DNA of 64,000 bases from Micromonospora sp. NBC_01699 (GTDB lineage Bacteria; Actinomycetota; Actinomycetes; Mycobacteriales; Micromonosporaceae): contig NZ_CP109199.1 of the NCBI RefSeq assembly GCF_036250065.1, positions 992,001 through 1,056,000 on the forward strand. The letters are read 5' to 3'. The stretch's first letter is position 1. Every line of letters begins with the position of its first letter. This document shows, piece after piece, positions 1 to 10,080 of this stretch. The notes beneath the pieces are model-generated. The model was not told the DNA's origin and searched no databases. It worked only from the letters and a program-made list of their open reading frames with translations. The translations under genes were made by a program, and so were the position numbers.

Positions 1-1
1 T

Positions 2-274
2 CGCCCGCCGCGTCGGCAGGGCCTGCAATACTCCGCGCCGACCATCGACGGTGAGGCGGGCGCCGGCGGTGTGGTCCTGGAGCGCCAGGAGCCGCAGCCG
101 CAGGCACCGGCCCTCGGTGTCGGCCGGCAGGGTCCGCCGCCGCCGTCGGCCGCCCGGCGTACGCCGGCACCGGGCCAGTCGGTCGGCGGTGAGGGTCCCT
201 CCCGCAACGCCCCCTGCCCGTGCGGCTCCGGCCGCAAGTACAAGCGCTGCCACGGCTCTCCGACCGGTTCCTGA
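2..274 (+). CDS. secA: SecA preprotein translocase ATPase, C-terminal end (5' truncated)
   Basis: This is the last 90 codons or so of SecA, the ATPase motor that drives Sec-dependent protein export at the membrane. The open frame enters from the left edge, so the start and both nucleotide-binding domains lie outside the window. The visible part has the stretch [11 protein letters not shown] typical of the end of actinobacterial SecA, a Pro/Ala/Gly-rich linker, and the terminal SEC-C zinc motif [14 protein letters not shown] followed by six residues. That motif binds Zn and contacts SecB or ribosomes in other bacteria. The remaining uncertainty is only whether this is secA1 or a paralogue. Confidence 0.93.
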   Translation, partial: RPPRRQGLQYSAPTIDGEAGAGGVVLERQEPQPQAPALGVGRQGPPPPSAARRTPAPGQSVGGEGPSRNAPCPCGSGRKYKRCHGSPTGS

Positions 275-404
275 CCGACCACCGGCCGCCGCCAGCGGTG
301 GTGGCCGGTGGGCAACAGCCGTTCCGGGCCCGGCCCCGATCACCGACAGGTGGCCGGGACCGGGCCCGGTCCCGTTCGAACGGCTCTCGGGCAGCGGTGG
401 TCGT

Positions 405-1031
405 TCAGAGCACCCGGGCGACAGTGGCGAGCCAACTGCCGCGCCGCCGCTCCAGCCGGAACGCGAGCGCCCAACTCCGCTCGCCCCACCCGAGTACGGC
501 CGCCGCCTCGGCGATCCCCTCGTGCGGCTCGCTGACCCGCAGCAGCCGCAGACGCACCCCGCTCGTCCCGCCGCCGGCCGGGGCCGCTTCCCGTGGGCGT
601 AGGCCCGGACGCCGGGCGCGTTGCTCGGCCAGTCGTCGGGTGGCGGCGACGAGTTGCTCGGTGATCGCCGTGGCGTCGGCGCCGACCGACAGCGGTCGGA
701 CGTGTGCGGCCGGCCGGTAGCCGTTCAGGATCTCCAGGCAGGTCCCCAGAAACCGGCGGGCCGCCTGCCGGGCCTCGGCCGAGGCGGTGGCCAACGCCTC
801 CGGTGGCAGGGCGGCCGGAGCCCGGTCCGCCGGTGTCGGTCGGCCCCGCTCGGTGCCGCGGGACCCGGATCGTGGCGGTAGCGGGACGCCCAGTGGCAGC
901 GAGAGCTGCCCGTCGAGTCCCGTCGCCCAGGCCGGCCCGGCCAACTCGTCGTCGAACGGTGGGTCGAGCGGCGGCACCGGGCGCAACCGTACGGCGGGGC
1001 GGGCGAGTGGCCTGGTCCGTACGGCGGGCAT
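405..1031 (-). CDS. Rv3235-like protein (DUF6459)
   Basis: A 208-residue soluble protein of unknown biochemical role. It has an Arg/Pro-rich N-terminus (residues 1-75) and a conserved C-terminal half containing ARRFLGTCLEILNGYRPAAHVRPL and RLRLLRVSEPHEGIAEAAAVL, features of the Rv3235 family that sits near secA in mycobacteria and related genera. The ATG at 1031 is favoured by a GAGAGGA ribosome-binding site about 7 nt upstream. It lies convergent to secA. Its upstream region carries a 10-bp-spaced GTTTG repeat also found before the next gene, so the small helix-turn-helix protein may control it. The family call is by resemblance from memory. Confidence 0.75.
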   Translation of the reverse strand: MPAVRTRPLARPAVRLRPVPPLDPPFDDELAGPAWATGLDGQLSLPLGVPLPPRSGSRGTERGRPTPADRAPAALPPEALATASAEARQAARRFLGTCLEILNGYRPAAHVRPLSVGADATAITEQLVAATRRLAEQRARRPGLRPREAAPAGGGTSGVRLRLLRVSEPHEGIAEAAAVLGWGERSWALAFRLERRRGSWLATVARVL

Positions 1032-1053
1032 TTGGGTCCTCTCTTGATCTTGC

Positions 1054-1070
1054 GTTTGCTTTCGTTTGCC
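1054..1070. promoter_or_regulatory. Direct repeat upstream of the DUF6459 gene, candidate operator
   Basis: Two copies of a GTTTGCY heptamer (1054-1060 and 1064-1070) repeat with a 10-bp period, 23-39 nt upstream of the start at 1031. An equivalent pair sits 25-41 nt upstream of the small helix-turn-helix gene at 1422. The shared sequence, spacing and distance suggest a common regulator that binds direct repeats. Confidence 0.45.
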
Positions 1071-1194
1071 TCCGACCGGTTACATTAGTAGCGAACGATG
1101 GATGTGGCGTCAAGGTGTCGCGGGCAGCACGAAGCGGGCGGGCGTCACCGTGGGGGATGGCACCGGGTCGAGGGGGCGCGGCGGCAGATCCGGA

Positions 1195-1422
1195 CTACTC
1201 CGGGTCGCGTTCGACCAGCGGGTTGCTGCGTACCCAGTCGGCGGTCTCGGCGTACTTGTGCTGGATGTACTGTTCGAGCTGGGCCCGCTCGACCCGCCAC
1301 TGGCCCCGGCCACCGATCTTGATCGCCGGAAGTTCGCCGCTGCGCACCATGTGGTAGACCTGCGAGTCCGAGACGTTCAGCTCGGCGGCTACGTCGGACA
1401 GCAGCAGGAACCTGGGCTCCAC
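1195..1422 (-). CDS. Small BldC/excisionase-like helix-turn-helix DNA-binding protein
   Basis: A 75-residue protein made almost entirely of a winged helix-turn-helix of the MerR/excisionase class (HTH_17). Residues 6-27 (LLLSDVAAELNVSDSQVYHMV) form the helix-turn-helix, and GGRGQWRVERAQLEQYI (about 38-54) forms the wing and following helix. The GTG start at 1422 is chosen because GGGAG lies about 7 nt upstream and the domain begins directly after it; the open frame runs much further upstream without other support. Single-domain members such as BldC bind direct repeats cooperatively as DNA-binding regulators. Matching repeats occur upstream of this gene and of the DUF6459 gene, suggesting autoregulation. 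The actual regulon is not visible here. Confidence 0.82.
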   Translation of the reverse strand: MEPRFLLLSDVAAELNVSDSQVYHMVRSGELPAIKIGGRGQWRVERAQLEQYIQHKYAETADWVRSNPLVERDPE

Positions 1423-1446
1423 GAGCGACTCCCGGTGGTGGGTCGT

Positions 1447-1463
1447 GTTTGACTCAGTTTGCC
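1447..1463. promoter_or_regulatory. Direct repeat upstream of the small HTH gene, candidate operator
   Basis: GTTTGAC (1447-1453) and GTTTGCC (1457-1463) repeat with a 10-bp period, 25-41 nt upstream of the GTG at 1422. This mirrors the repeat at 1054-1070 and fits autoregulation by a direct-repeat-binding BldC-like protein. Confidence 0.45.
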
Positions 1464-1680
1464 ATCGACTGCCGGTCCCGCTCGACCACGGTTCCGCCCC
1501 GGTCGCCAGCCGTACCGCCGGGACCGGGTCGACCGGGGCGGGTTGCTGATCGGACACAGCCGGGAGGGGCACGCTTCCGGTCCGGGGCGGCGGGGTGTAT
1601 GACAGGGACGGCGCCGGACGAGCCGGTGTCCTGCGGGTCAGCGACGCCGGTGGCGTCGCCGAGTGGGGGAGACGAGAACC

Positions 1681-2181
1681 GTGCGCGCAGAACTGGTCCG
1701 GGTGTACCTCCCGGCTACCGTGCCGATGCTGGCCCTCCTGCGCAAGCAGGGTGAGCTGCCGGCCGGCGAGGCGCACGCGGTCACCCCGACCCTGCGCGAG
1801 TGGTACGCCGAGGGCGACGAGGAGGAACTGGAGTACGTCGCCTTCACCCGGGCCGCGCAGGACGCGCTGCGGTTGCTCCGTGAGGATCCCGCCGCCCCGC
1901 GCCGCCGGGTGGTGGTCTCCGCCGACCTGCCGGCCGCCACAGTGCAGCGGACCGAGGTCGAGCTGGGCTCCAGCACCGTACGCCTGGACGGGCCGGTCCC
2001 GGTGGCGGCGGTCGCCGCGATTCACCTCGACGACGACGAGGCGGTCGAGGACGTGGGCTTGGCGGTCGCGGTGGTGTCCGAGGCGCTCGCCGGCGACCCG
2101 GACGCCCAGTTCACCGTCGACGGCGTCGAGGACCACGAGCTTGCCTGGTACGACATCTCCGAGCTGGACGACCTCGGCTGA
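1681..2181 (+). CDS. DUF6912 family protein
   Basis: A 166-residue conserved actinobacterial protein of unknown function. The domain begins with the characteristic [15 protein letters not shown] and ends with ITELDD-like acidic residues ([10 protein letters not shown]). The translation has no signal peptide or membrane segment and is rich in Asp/Glu. The GTG at 1681 is preferred because GGGGGAG lies about 10 nt before it; an in-frame GTG at 1663 would lie within that site. It is divergent from the small HTH gene and convergent to the membrane protein that follows, with only 88 bp between the two stop codons. Function cannot be inferred. Confidence 0.75.
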   Translation: MRAELVRVYLPATVPMLALLRKQGELPAGEAHAVTPTLREWYAEGDEEELEYVAFTRAAQDALRLLREDPAAPRRRVVVSADLPAATVQRTEVELGSSTVRLDGPVPVAAVAAIHLDDDEAVEDVGLAVAVVSEALAGDPDAQFTVDGVEDHELAWYDISELDDLG

Positions 2182-2269
2182 CCCGTCGGCAGTCCTCGGC
2201 TGACCCCGCCGGCGGCCCTCGGGTCGGGGCGGGCGCGCCCGGTGGCGATGGTCAGGCTGGTGGCGATGG

Positions 2270-3469
2270 TCAGGAGCGGGCGGTGTCCGGCTCCGGTCGG
2301 CGGTCGGCGGGGCGCCTGTCGGTCCCGCCCTCGTCCCATCCGATCTCGTCGTCGTCCGCCGAGTCCGGCCGCCCACCCTCGGGCCGCCCACCCTCGGCAG
2401 CATCCGGCCCGTCGCCCCCGACGGACCCCGCCACCTCGTCGGTGAACTCTTCGTCGTCGCTGAACTCGGCGTCCGTCTCGTCTTCCGGCTCGGCGGTGGC
2501 CGGGCGCAGGGTGCGGCCGAACGCGATGAGGGCGGTGAGCGCGCCGACGAAGAGCACCCACAGGGCCTGGTTCGAGCGGTACTCGCTGAGCTGGTCCTGG
2601 AGGCCGCGGTCGACGTCGCTCAGCGATCCGGCGGCGGCCAGCAGCCGGGCGCCGGCGGTCTGGGTGAGCAGTTCCGCCGCGAGCAGCAGCAGGCCGGGTC
2701 CGGCGCCCGCGAGCAGGTAGGCGGGCCAGCGGGGCAGGCTGGCGTCGGGATCGAGCGCGATGGTGCGGCGCCGGGCCAGGCCCAGGTAGAAGAAAACCAG
2801 CAGGCCGGCGACGAGCCCGCCGCCGATCGAACCGGTGCGGGAGAACCACTCCAGGGCGCTGGTCTGCGACTGGTCGGTGTCGCCGTAGCCGTAGAGCGAG
2901 AGCAGCGGGTCCTTGAAGATGTTCAGAACCGTGTTGATCACGAAAACGGTCAGCCCGGCGGCGACCACGGCACCGACCACCGGCACCGCCCGTACGCCAC
3001 CGGCGATCCCGCCGACGGTGGCCGCGGCGGCGACGGTGCCGGCCAACACCGTGATCGAATCCCCGTTGCCATAGCTCAGGGTCACGGTGAGCGCGGCCAG
3101 CAGCCCGACGAGCAGCCCGGCACCGACCGAGGCGGCGAACCGGGGGGTGCTGCGGTGTACCCCGCGCCGGGTCAGCAGGTTGGCCACCACGACCGCCGCC
3201 GCGGCGCCGCCGACCATGCTGGCCGAGATCAACCCGGGCAGGGCGAGCGCGGCCATCGCGATCACTATCGAGTTGATGTCCGAGGAGGTGATCTCGGCCT
3301 GGCCGATCCAGAGCATCGCGGCGAGCCAGCCGAGCGCCAGCACGCCGAGGCCGAGTGCCGCCGGCGCGTACGCGGGCGCCGCCGTGCCGCCGGCCGGGTC
3401 CGACTCGGCCGCGTCGGTGGCCGACCGGTCCGGGGGCGAGACCGCGGTGCTGCCGGACTGTGTGCTCAT
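2270..3469 (-). CDS. Conserved multi-pass membrane protein with acidic C-terminal tail
   Basis: A 399-residue integral membrane protein that I cannot assign to a characterised family. After a hydrophilic N-terminus (about 35 residues) there are some eight to nine hydrophobic segments rich in Ala/Gly/Val, with a polar loop at YGYGDTDQSQTSALEWF. The final 80 residues form a highly acidic cytoplasmic-type tail (AEPEDETDAEFSDDEEFTDE and beyond). The ATG at 3469 is preceded by AAGGGGAGACG, a strong ribosome-binding site; upstream in-frame codons are unsupported. It is divergent from pruA. Related proteins are often annotated as ABC permease-like, but no ATPase partner is adjacent, so transport is not claimed. 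Confidence 0.72.
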   Translation of the reverse strand: MSTQSGSTAVSPPDRSATDAAESDPAGGTAAPAYAPAALGLGVLALGWLAAMLWIGQAEITSSDINSIVIAMAALALPGLISASMVGGAAAAVVVANLLTRRGVHRSTPRFAASVGAGLLVGLLAALTVTLSYGNGDSITVLAGTVAAAATVGGIAGGVRAVPVVGAVVAAGLTVFVINTVLNIFKDPLLSLYGYGDTDQSQTSALEWFSRTGSIGGGLVAGLLVFFYLGLARRRTIALDPDASLPRWPAYLLAGAGPGLLLLAAELLTQTAGARLLAAAGSLSDVDRGLQDQLSEYRSNQALWVLFVGALTALIAFGRTLRPATAEPEDETDAEFSDDEEFTDEVAGSVGGDGPDAAEGGRPEGGRPDSADDDEIGWDEGGTDRRPADRRPEPDTARS

Positions 3470-3786
3470 CGTCTCCCCTTCAACGGGTACCCGCCCGCCG
3501 CGCCGGTACAACGGCGGGAGGGGGCGCGGCGTGGCTGGGTCGCCGGGCCTCTCAGCGTACGTGGCGCGCCGGTGCGGGCCGCGCGCCACCTGCGTGGCCC
3601 GTCCCCGCCGGCGGCCGTCCCGGTCGTGCCGTGATCGTCTTCGCTCGGGGTGCGTGGGAGGATTGGCGCAGGTCCCACCCCCGGACAACCGGCACCACCG
3701 GCGAACGGGCCACGGCGACCGGCCGACCGGCCGGAACAGGTGGGTCCGATTTCGCCGTCGTTGTCGAGATCGTTCAGGAGCATGCG
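3470..3786. other. Divergent intergenic region between the membrane protein and pruA
   Basis: About 317 bp with no convincing gene. It must hold both promoters, but I see no clear -35/-10 pair or operator. AGGAG at about 3776-3780 is the pruA ribosome-binding site. Confidence 0.5.
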
Positions 3787-5415
<1,629 letters not shown>

Positions 5416-5865
5416 ACCCTCCCTCCCTCCCTCCCTCCCCCCTGATACCCCGCCCCCCTCCCGCCCCTCCCGTCCGCGATCTAGGGCAAATACGTGCTTG
5501 TTGATCTCCAATCACACGTATTTGCCCTAGATCGGCGCGGGAGAGGGGTGAGGGGGGAGGGAGGGGGAGAGGGGGAGGGAGAGGGAGGAGGGGGAGGAGG
5601 TCTTTCGGGGAGTTGTTGGAAGATTGTGCGGAATGCCGGAATTGTGGCGTACTCTACGCGGCAGCGTGGGTGCTCGGGTGGGTGGGGTGCCGGCGGAGTG
5701 GTGGGGCGTGTGGGGTGGTGGGGTGCGTGAGGGGGTGCGAATCGGTGAGGATATCGAGCATCCTCACTGGACAGTCTGCCACGGACAGTGCACAGTGGAG
5801 TACAACCTGCCGCAGATCATGCCAAATCCTAGACGCGACGGCGCCAAAGTGGCAGCGTAAAGGGC
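5416..5865. other. 450-bp intergenic region with hairpin flanked by pyrimidine and purine tracts
   Basis: No gene is supported here. 5416-5475 is almost pure C/T on the plus strand (CCCTC repeats). A perfect hairpin lies at 5478-5533. 5545-5610 is almost pure G/A (GGGAGGGGGAG-type runs) that could form G-quadruplexes or extend the hairpin by pairing with the pyrimidine tract. Further right, 5771-5796 carries three ACAGT copies just upstream of the PadR gene, a possible but weak operator. Confidence 0.6.
5478..5533. terminator. Long perfect inverted repeat downstream of pruA
   Basis: Arms 5478-5496 (GATCTAGGGCAAATACGTG) and 5515-5533 are exact reverse complements (19 bp) around an 18-nt loop. 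The low-GC arms stand out from the surrounding DNA. It may act as a terminator for pruA, although there is no T tract. A hairpin of the same architecture lies at 59187-59238. Confidence 0.6.
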
Positions 5866-6381
5866 ATGGCGGATTCAGGAATCAACCCAACGGCGGCAGC
5901 CCTGCTCGGGCTGCTCCACGAAGGACCAATGACCGGCGGCCAGTTGATGGCCGCCGCCGAACGACGGCTGATGCCGTACTGGTCGATGACCCGGAGCCAG
6001 GTCTACCGGGAGCTGCCGGTCCTCGCTGACCAGGGACTCGTCCGGCTCGGCAAGCCCGGACCGCGCTCCAGCCAGCCGTACGCGATCACGGCGGCCGGAA
6101 AGCGCACCTTCTCCCGCTGGCTGACCGACGTGCCGGGGCGCGACACGGTGCGCAACCCGACCGCGCTGCGGGTCGCCTTCGGCGAGCAGCACTCGGCGAA
6201 CCAGCTGCGCAACCTCTACAGCGGGGCGAACGAGTACCACACCGAAGCCCTCGCGATGGCCAGGGAGCAGGCCAAGGACGCCAAGAAGGCCGGTGACTCG
6301 TACGGCGCCGCGGCGCTGGAGTTCGCCGTCCAATACCACAAGGCGGCCCTGTCCTGGCTGAAGACGGCACCGGCCAGTTGA
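5866..6381 (+). CDS. PadR family transcriptional regulator
   Basis: A 171-residue PadR-type regulator. The N-terminal winged helix covers about residues 8-80: LLGLLHEGPMTGGQLMAAAERRL, then MTRSQVYRELPVLADQGLVRLG as the recognition region, and the wing PGPRSSQPYAITAAGKR. The C-terminal part is a helical dimerisation domain (about 95-165) ending QYHKAALSWLK. PadR proteins repress genes in response to phenolics, drugs or other small molecules. No obvious target lies next to it: prfB follows 67 bp downstream. The ATG at 5866 follows AAAGGG closely. The upstream ACAGT repeats may be its own operator. Confidence 0.85.
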   Translation: MADSGINPTAAALLGLLHEGPMTGGQLMAAAERRLMPYWSMTRSQVYRELPVLADQGLVRLGKPGPRSSQPYAITAAGKRTFSRWLTDVPGRDTVRNPTALRVAFGEQHSANQLRNLYSGANEYHTEALAMAREQAKDAKKAGDSYGAAALEFAVQYHKAALSWLKTAPAS

Positions 6382-6448
6382 TCTCGTACGGGAAGCGGTT
6401 GCCCTGGGAGTGGGCCGGTTGCGCTGACGGTCGCTATTGTTGACGGTT

Positions 6449-7570
6449 GTGACCGCTGCCGATTACGCCGACCAGCTCAAAGACCTCGATGCCACGCTCC
6501 GCAGCATCGAGGCAGTCCTCGATGTCGACCGGCTGCGCCAGGACAAGGTCAAGCTCGAAGAGGCGGCCTCCGCGCCCGACCTGTGGGACGACCAGGTCAA
6601 GGCCCAGGAGGTCACCTCCCAGCTCTCCTACGTCAACAGCGAGATCGAGCGGCTGGGCAGCCTGCGCAGCCGCCTCGACGACGCCTACGTCCTGCTGGAG
6701 CTGGCCGAGGCGGAGGACGACCCCGGTGTGCTCGGCGAGGTCGAGACCGAGATCGGCGGGCTCGGCAAGGCCATCCAGGAGATGGAGGTCCGCACCCTGC
6801 TCTCCGGTGAGTACGACTCGCGTCAGGCGCTGGTCGCGATCCGGGCCGGTGCGGGCGGGGTGGACGCGGCCGACTTCGCCGAGATGCTGCTGCGCATGTA
6901 TCTGCGTTGGGCGGAGCGGCACGGGTACCCGACCGAGGTCTACGAAACCTCGTACGCCGAGGAGGCGGGGCTGAAGTCGGCCACCTTCGCGGTCAAGTTC
7001 CCGTACGCGTACGGCACTCTGAGTGTTGAGTCGGGCACCCATCGACTGGTCCGAATCAGCCCGTTCGACAACCAGGGGCGGCGGCAGACCAGCTTCGCCG
7101 GTGTCGAGGTGCTACCGGTGACCGAGCAGACCGACCACATCGACATCGCGGAGAACGAGATCCGGGTCGACGTGTACCGGTCGTCCGGGCCAGGTGGACA
7201 GAGCGTGAACACGACCGACTCTGCGGTACGGATCACACACATCCCCACCGGCATCGTGGTCACGTGTCAGAACGAGAAGTCCCAACTCCAGAACAAGGCC
7301 TCCGCGATGCGGGTCTTGCAGTCACGGCTACTGGAGCGCAAGCGCCAGGAGGAGCAGGCTCGACTGGCCGGTCTGAAGACCGACGCGGCCGGCTCCTGGG
7401 GCGACCAGATGCGCTCCTACGTGCTGCACCCTTATCAGATGGTGAAGGATCTGCGAACTGAGCAGGAGACCGGCAATCCGACCGCGGTCTTCGACGGCGA
7501 GCTGGACGGCTTCATCGAAGCCGGGATCCGCTGGCGCAAGCAGCGTCAGCTGGCCGGCGAGGCGGCCTGA
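6449..7570 (+). CDS. prfB: Peptide chain release factor 2
   Basis: A 373-residue class I release factor that recognises UAA and UGA and triggers peptide release on the ribosome. The stop-codon recognition loop [19 protein letters not shown] carries the RF2 signature SPF, and the catalytic GGQ lies in [17 protein letters not shown]. The start is taken as GTG 6449 ([17 protein letters not shown]), matching the usual actinobacterial N-terminus; TTG codons at 6437 and 6440 would add four residues. The reading frame is continuous, so the programmed +1 frameshift known from E. coli prfB is absent. It is followed by a strong hairpin before ftsE. Confidence 0.96.
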   Translation: MTAADYADQLKDLDATLRSIEAVLDVDRLRQDKVKLEEAASAPDLWDDQVKAQEVTSQLSYVNSEIERLGSLRSRLDDAYVLLELAEAEDDPGVLGEVETEIGGLGKAIQEMEVRTLLSGEYDSRQALVAIRAGAGGVDAADFAEMLLRMYLRWAERHGYPTEVYETSYAEEAGLKSATFAVKFPYAYGTLSVESGTHRLVRISPFDNQGRRQTSFAGVEVLPVTEQTDHIDIAENEIRVDVYRSSGPGGQSVNTTDSAVRITHIPTGIVVTCQNEKSQLQNKASAMRVLQSRLLERKRQEEQARLAGLKTDAAGSWGDQMRSYVLHPYQMVKDLRTEQETGNPTAVFDGELDGFIEAGIRWRKQRQLAGEAA

Positions 7571-7574
7571 GCGA

Positions 7575-7612
7575 TGGCCCGCCGAGACGCACGGCGCGTC
7601 GGCGGCGGGCCA
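7575..7612 (+). terminator. Hairpin terminator after prfB
   Basis: Arms 7575-7590 (TGGCCCGCCGAGACGC) and about 7596-7612 pair with one bulge, followed by CTCCTTTCC. It begins 4 nt after the prfB stop and separates prfB from the ftsE promoter. Confidence 0.7.
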
Positions 7613-7653
7613 CTCCTTTCCGACATTGCGGGCCGATTGAGGGCCCGTGGGGC

Positions 7654-7681
7654 TTGGACTTTTCGTTACACCGCGTAGACT
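7654..7681 (+). promoter_or_regulatory. Probable ftsEX promoter (leaderless transcript)
   Basis: TTGGAC (7654-7659) and TAGACT (7676-7681) are separated by 16 nt. Only 8 nt lie between the -10 box and the GTG at 7690, and no ribosome-binding site is present, so transcription should begin at or next to the start codon. Confidence 0.55.
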
Positions 7682-7689
7682 CACGACCC

Positions 7690-8370
7690 GTGATTCAGCT
7701 TGAGCAAGTGACGAAGACGTACCCGAAGGCGTCCCGGCCATCGCTCGACGACGTGTCGGTCTCGATCGAGAAGGGTGAGTTCGTCTTCTTCATCGGTCCC
7801 TCCGGATCCGGCAAGTCGACGATCATCAAGCTGCTGCTGCACGAGGTGACTCCCAGTAAGGGGAAGGTCGTGGTCAACAGCCGCGACGTCACCGGGATGC
7901 GCTCCTGGAAGATCCCGAACTTCCGGCGCTCGATCGGCTGCGTCTTCCAGGATTTCCGGCTGCTGCCCAACCGCACCGCGTACGAGAACGTGGCCTTCGC
8001 CCTTGAGGTCATCGGCAAGACCAAGGCGGTCGCCCGTCGGGTCGTGCCCGAGGTGTTGGAACTGGTCGGCCTCGGCGGCAAGGAGCACCGCTACCCGCAC
8101 GAACTGTCCGGTGGCGAGCAGCAGCGGGTGGCGGTGGCGCGGGCGTTCGTGAACCGGCCGTTGATCCTGCTGGCCGACGAGCCCACCGGAAACCTCGACC
8201 CGGACACGTCCATCGAGATCATGCGTCTGCTGGACCGGATCAACCGCACCGGTACCACGGTCGTGATGGTCACCCACGACTCCAACATCGTCAACCAGAT
8301 GCGCCGCCGCGTTATCGAGATCGAGAGTGGTCGCATCGTGCGCGACCAGGCCCGTGGCGTCTACGGCTGA
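7690..8370 (+). CDS. ftsE: Cell division ATP-binding protein FtsE
   Basis: A 226-residue ABC ATPase that pairs with FtsX at the divisome and controls peptidoglycan hydrolases such as RipC or PcsB-type enzymes. Walker A is GPSGSGKS (residues 36-43), the signature is [14 protein letters not shown], Walker B is [13 protein letters not shown], and the H-loop is VTHD. All are intact. The GTG at 7690 starts at the domain edge ([11 protein letters not shown]); an upstream in-frame ATG at 7654 would overlap the predicted -35 box. ftsX follows after 78 bp, and ftsEX precedes smpB-ssrA as is common in actinobacteria. Confidence 0.96.
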   Translation: MIQLEQVTKTYPKASRPSLDDVSVSIEKGEFVFFIGPSGSGKSTIIKLLLHEVTPSKGKVVVNSRDVTGMRSWKIPNFRRSIGCVFQDFRLLPNRTAYENVAFALEVIGKTKAVARRVVPEVLELVGLGGKEHRYPHELSGGEQQRVAVARAFVNRPLILLADEPTGNLDPDTSIEIMRLLDRINRTGTTVVMVTHDSNIVNQMRRRVIEIESGRIVRDQARGVYG

Positions 8371-8448
8371 GCCCCGGCGCTCGGACGGCCGTACCGGCCC
8401 TGACCTGACGACGAACGACCCTCTGCGGAGATCCGGAAGGAACCCCCG

Positions 8449-9324
8449 ATGCGCGTGAAATACGTCCTGTCCGAGGTGTTGGTCGGACTGTGGCGCAACG
8501 TGACGATGACCATCGCGATGATCATTACGATGGCCGTGTCGTTGACGATGCTGGGCGCCAGTGGCCTGATGTACCTCCAGGTCGACACCATGAAGAACTT
8601 CTACTACGACAAGATCGAAGTCGCGATCTTCCTGAAGGTCGACGTCCCGGACGAGCAGCGGCTGGGCCTTGAGGGCGAGTTGAAGAGCGACCCGCTCGTG
8701 GAGGAGGTCATCTTCGAGTCGGGTGAGGACGCCTACAACAAGTTCCGGACCATGTTCCAGGACGCACCGGACCTGGTGAACGCGGTCAAGCCGGAACAGC
8801 TTCCCGAGTCGTTCCGGGTGAAGCTGAAGAACCCGGAGGAATACCAGGCGGTCTACGAGAAGTACAAGGACACCGAGGGGGTCGACGAGATCGTCGACCA
8901 GCGGCGACTTCTCGACAAGATCTTCAACATCCTCAGCGCGGTGCAGAAGATGGGCCTGGTGGCCGCCACGATCATGGCGATCGCCGCGCTGCTCCTGGTC
9001 GGGAACACGATCCAGGTCGCCGCGTACAGCAAGCGGCGTGAGGTCGCGGTCATGAAGCTCGTCGGTGCCTCCAACTGGTTCATCCAGGCACCGTTCGTGC
9101 TTGAGGCGGTGGTGGCCGGTCTCATCGGCTCCCTCATCGGCTTCGGCGCGCTGGTCCTGGGCAAGGTCTTCCTGCTGGACGGCTCGCTGCGGGACCTGAC
9201 CGACCTGCTCACCCCGATCGAGTGGAGCCGGGTGCTGCTGATGCTGCCGCTGATGGCCGGCGCCGGGTCGCTGATCAGCGCGGTCACCGCCTGGGTCACC
9301 CTCCGCTTCTACCTGCGGGTCTAA
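8449..9324 (+). CDS. ftsX: Cell division protein FtsX (permease-like)
   Basis: A 291-residue membrane partner of FtsE. The first transmembrane helix lies at about residues 22-43, followed by a roughly 120-residue extracellular loop (VDTMKNFYYDKIEVAIFLK to the region before ILSAVQKMG) that in other bacteria binds cell-wall hydrolases. Three further helices follow at about 170-195, 220-245 and 262-285, giving the MacB/FtsX four-helix topology. GGAAGGAAC lies about 8 nt before the ATG. It shares an operon with ftsE and ends about 60 bp before a hairpin. Confidence 0.95.
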   Translation: MRVKYVLSEVLVGLWRNVTMTIAMIITMAVSLTMLGASGLMYLQVDTMKNFYYDKIEVAIFLKVDVPDEQRLGLEGELKSDPLVEEVIFESGEDAYNKFRTMFQDAPDLVNAVKPEQLPESFRVKLKNPEEYQAVYEKYKDTEGVDEIVDQRRLLDKIFNILSAVQKMGLVAATIMAIAALLLVGNTIQVAAYSKRREVAVMKLVGASNWFIQAPFVLEAVVAGLIGSLIGFGALVLGKVFLLDGSLRDLTDLLTPIEWSRVLLMLPLMAGAGSLISAVTAWVTLRFYLRV

Positions 9325-9386
9325 CTTCCGGTACGGCGATCGGCGGCGGATCCGTCGGTTCCGGGTACGAGTCGGACAGTCGGACA

Positions 9387-9430
9387 CGAGGGCTCCCGGT
9401 GGCGCGAAAAGCGCTAACCGGGGGCCCTCG
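9387..9430 (+). terminator. Hairpin between ftsX and smpB
   Basis: CGAGGGCTCCCGGT and the downstream ACCGGGGGCCCTCG pair with a small mismatch around an inner GGCGC/GCGCT stem and a GAAAA loop. It probably terminates ftsEX transcription. Confidence 0.6.
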
Positions 9431-9504
9431 TGCACGGGGTAGCATTCTGCGCGGTCGTCAACGCCAGTCCGGCGGCCGTCGAACAGCGGAAAGGGGTGGC
9501 GCGG

Positions 9505-9981
9505 ATGCCACGGGAGAAGGGGCGCAAGGTTGTCGCCTCCAACCGGAAGGCGCGCCACGACTATGCCATCCTCGACACGTACGAGGCGGGCATGGCGTTG
9601 ACCGGCACCGAGGTCAAGTCGCTGCGGGCGGGACGTGCGTCGCTGGTCGACGCCTTCGCCCAGGAACGCAGCGGCGAGCTGTTCCTGCACGGGATGCACA
9701 TCCCGGAGTACACCCAGGGCACCTGGACCAACCACGAGCCGCGCCGGACCCGCAAGCTGCTGCTCAACCGGATCGAGATCAACCGGCTGCTCGGCAAGCT
9801 GAAGGAGACCGGCCTGACCCTGGTCCCGCTGTCGGTCTACTTCAACGACGGCTGGGCGAAGGTGGAGATCGGCCTCGCCCGGGGTAAGAAGTCGTACGAC
9901 AAGCGCCAGGACCTGGCCAAGCGGGACGCCGACCGCGAGATCGCGAAGGTGGCCGGTCGCCGTGGCAAGGGCATGGACTGA
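9505..9981 (+). CDS. smpB: SsrA-binding protein SmpB
   Basis: A 158-residue RNA-binding protein that delivers tmRNA to stalled ribosomes in trans-translation. The SmpB fold is evident from [32 protein letters not shown] at the N-terminus, [19 protein letters not shown] in the middle, and the basic C-terminal tail [24 protein letters not shown] that enters the mRNA channel. The ATG at 9505 is chosen because the family begins at KGRKVVASN and a purine-rich GGAAAGGGG lies upstream; an open frame to 9430 lacks homology. Its RNA partner ssrA lies 99 bp downstream. Confidence 0.96.
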   Translation: MPREKGRKVVASNRKARHDYAILDTYEAGMALTGTEVKSLRAGRASLVDAFAQERSGELFLHGMHIPEYTQGTWTNHEPRRTRKLLLNRIEINRLLGKLKETGLTLVPLSVYFNDGWAKVEIGLARGKKSYDKRQDLAKRDADREIAKVAGRRGKGMD

Positions 9982-10019
9982 CCTGACCTGGGCAGACGCG
10001 CCGGGGCGGGGATCCGGAA

Positions 10020-10047
10020 TCAACTCGCTGGCGCGAGGCGTTAAGGT
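10020..10047 (+). promoter_or_regulatory. Possible promoter of ssrA
   Basis: TCAACT (10020-10025) and TAAGGT (10042-10047) with a 16-nt spacer precede the tmRNA 5' end by about 33 nt, allowing for a processed leader. Both boxes are weak matches. Confidence 0.35.
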
Positions 10048-10080
10048 TGGTGTGGCTGCCACGTCAGGTGGCCCCGTCTA

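Noticed and set aside
405-1113. Longer minus-strand open frame starting at 1113 in another phase over the DUF6459 gene
   Set aside because: Its translation is Arg/Pro/Gly-rich noise typical of shadow frames in GC-rich DNA and has no ribosome-binding site.
6437-6448. RF2 programmed frameshift site
   Set aside because: The prfB reading frame is continuous from start to stop, so no frameshift is needed.
7681-10062. 793-codon minus-strand open frame opposite ftsEX and smpB
   Set aside because: It is antisense to highly conserved genes, and its composition (Asp/His/Arg/Val-rich) is typical of complementary-strand shadows.
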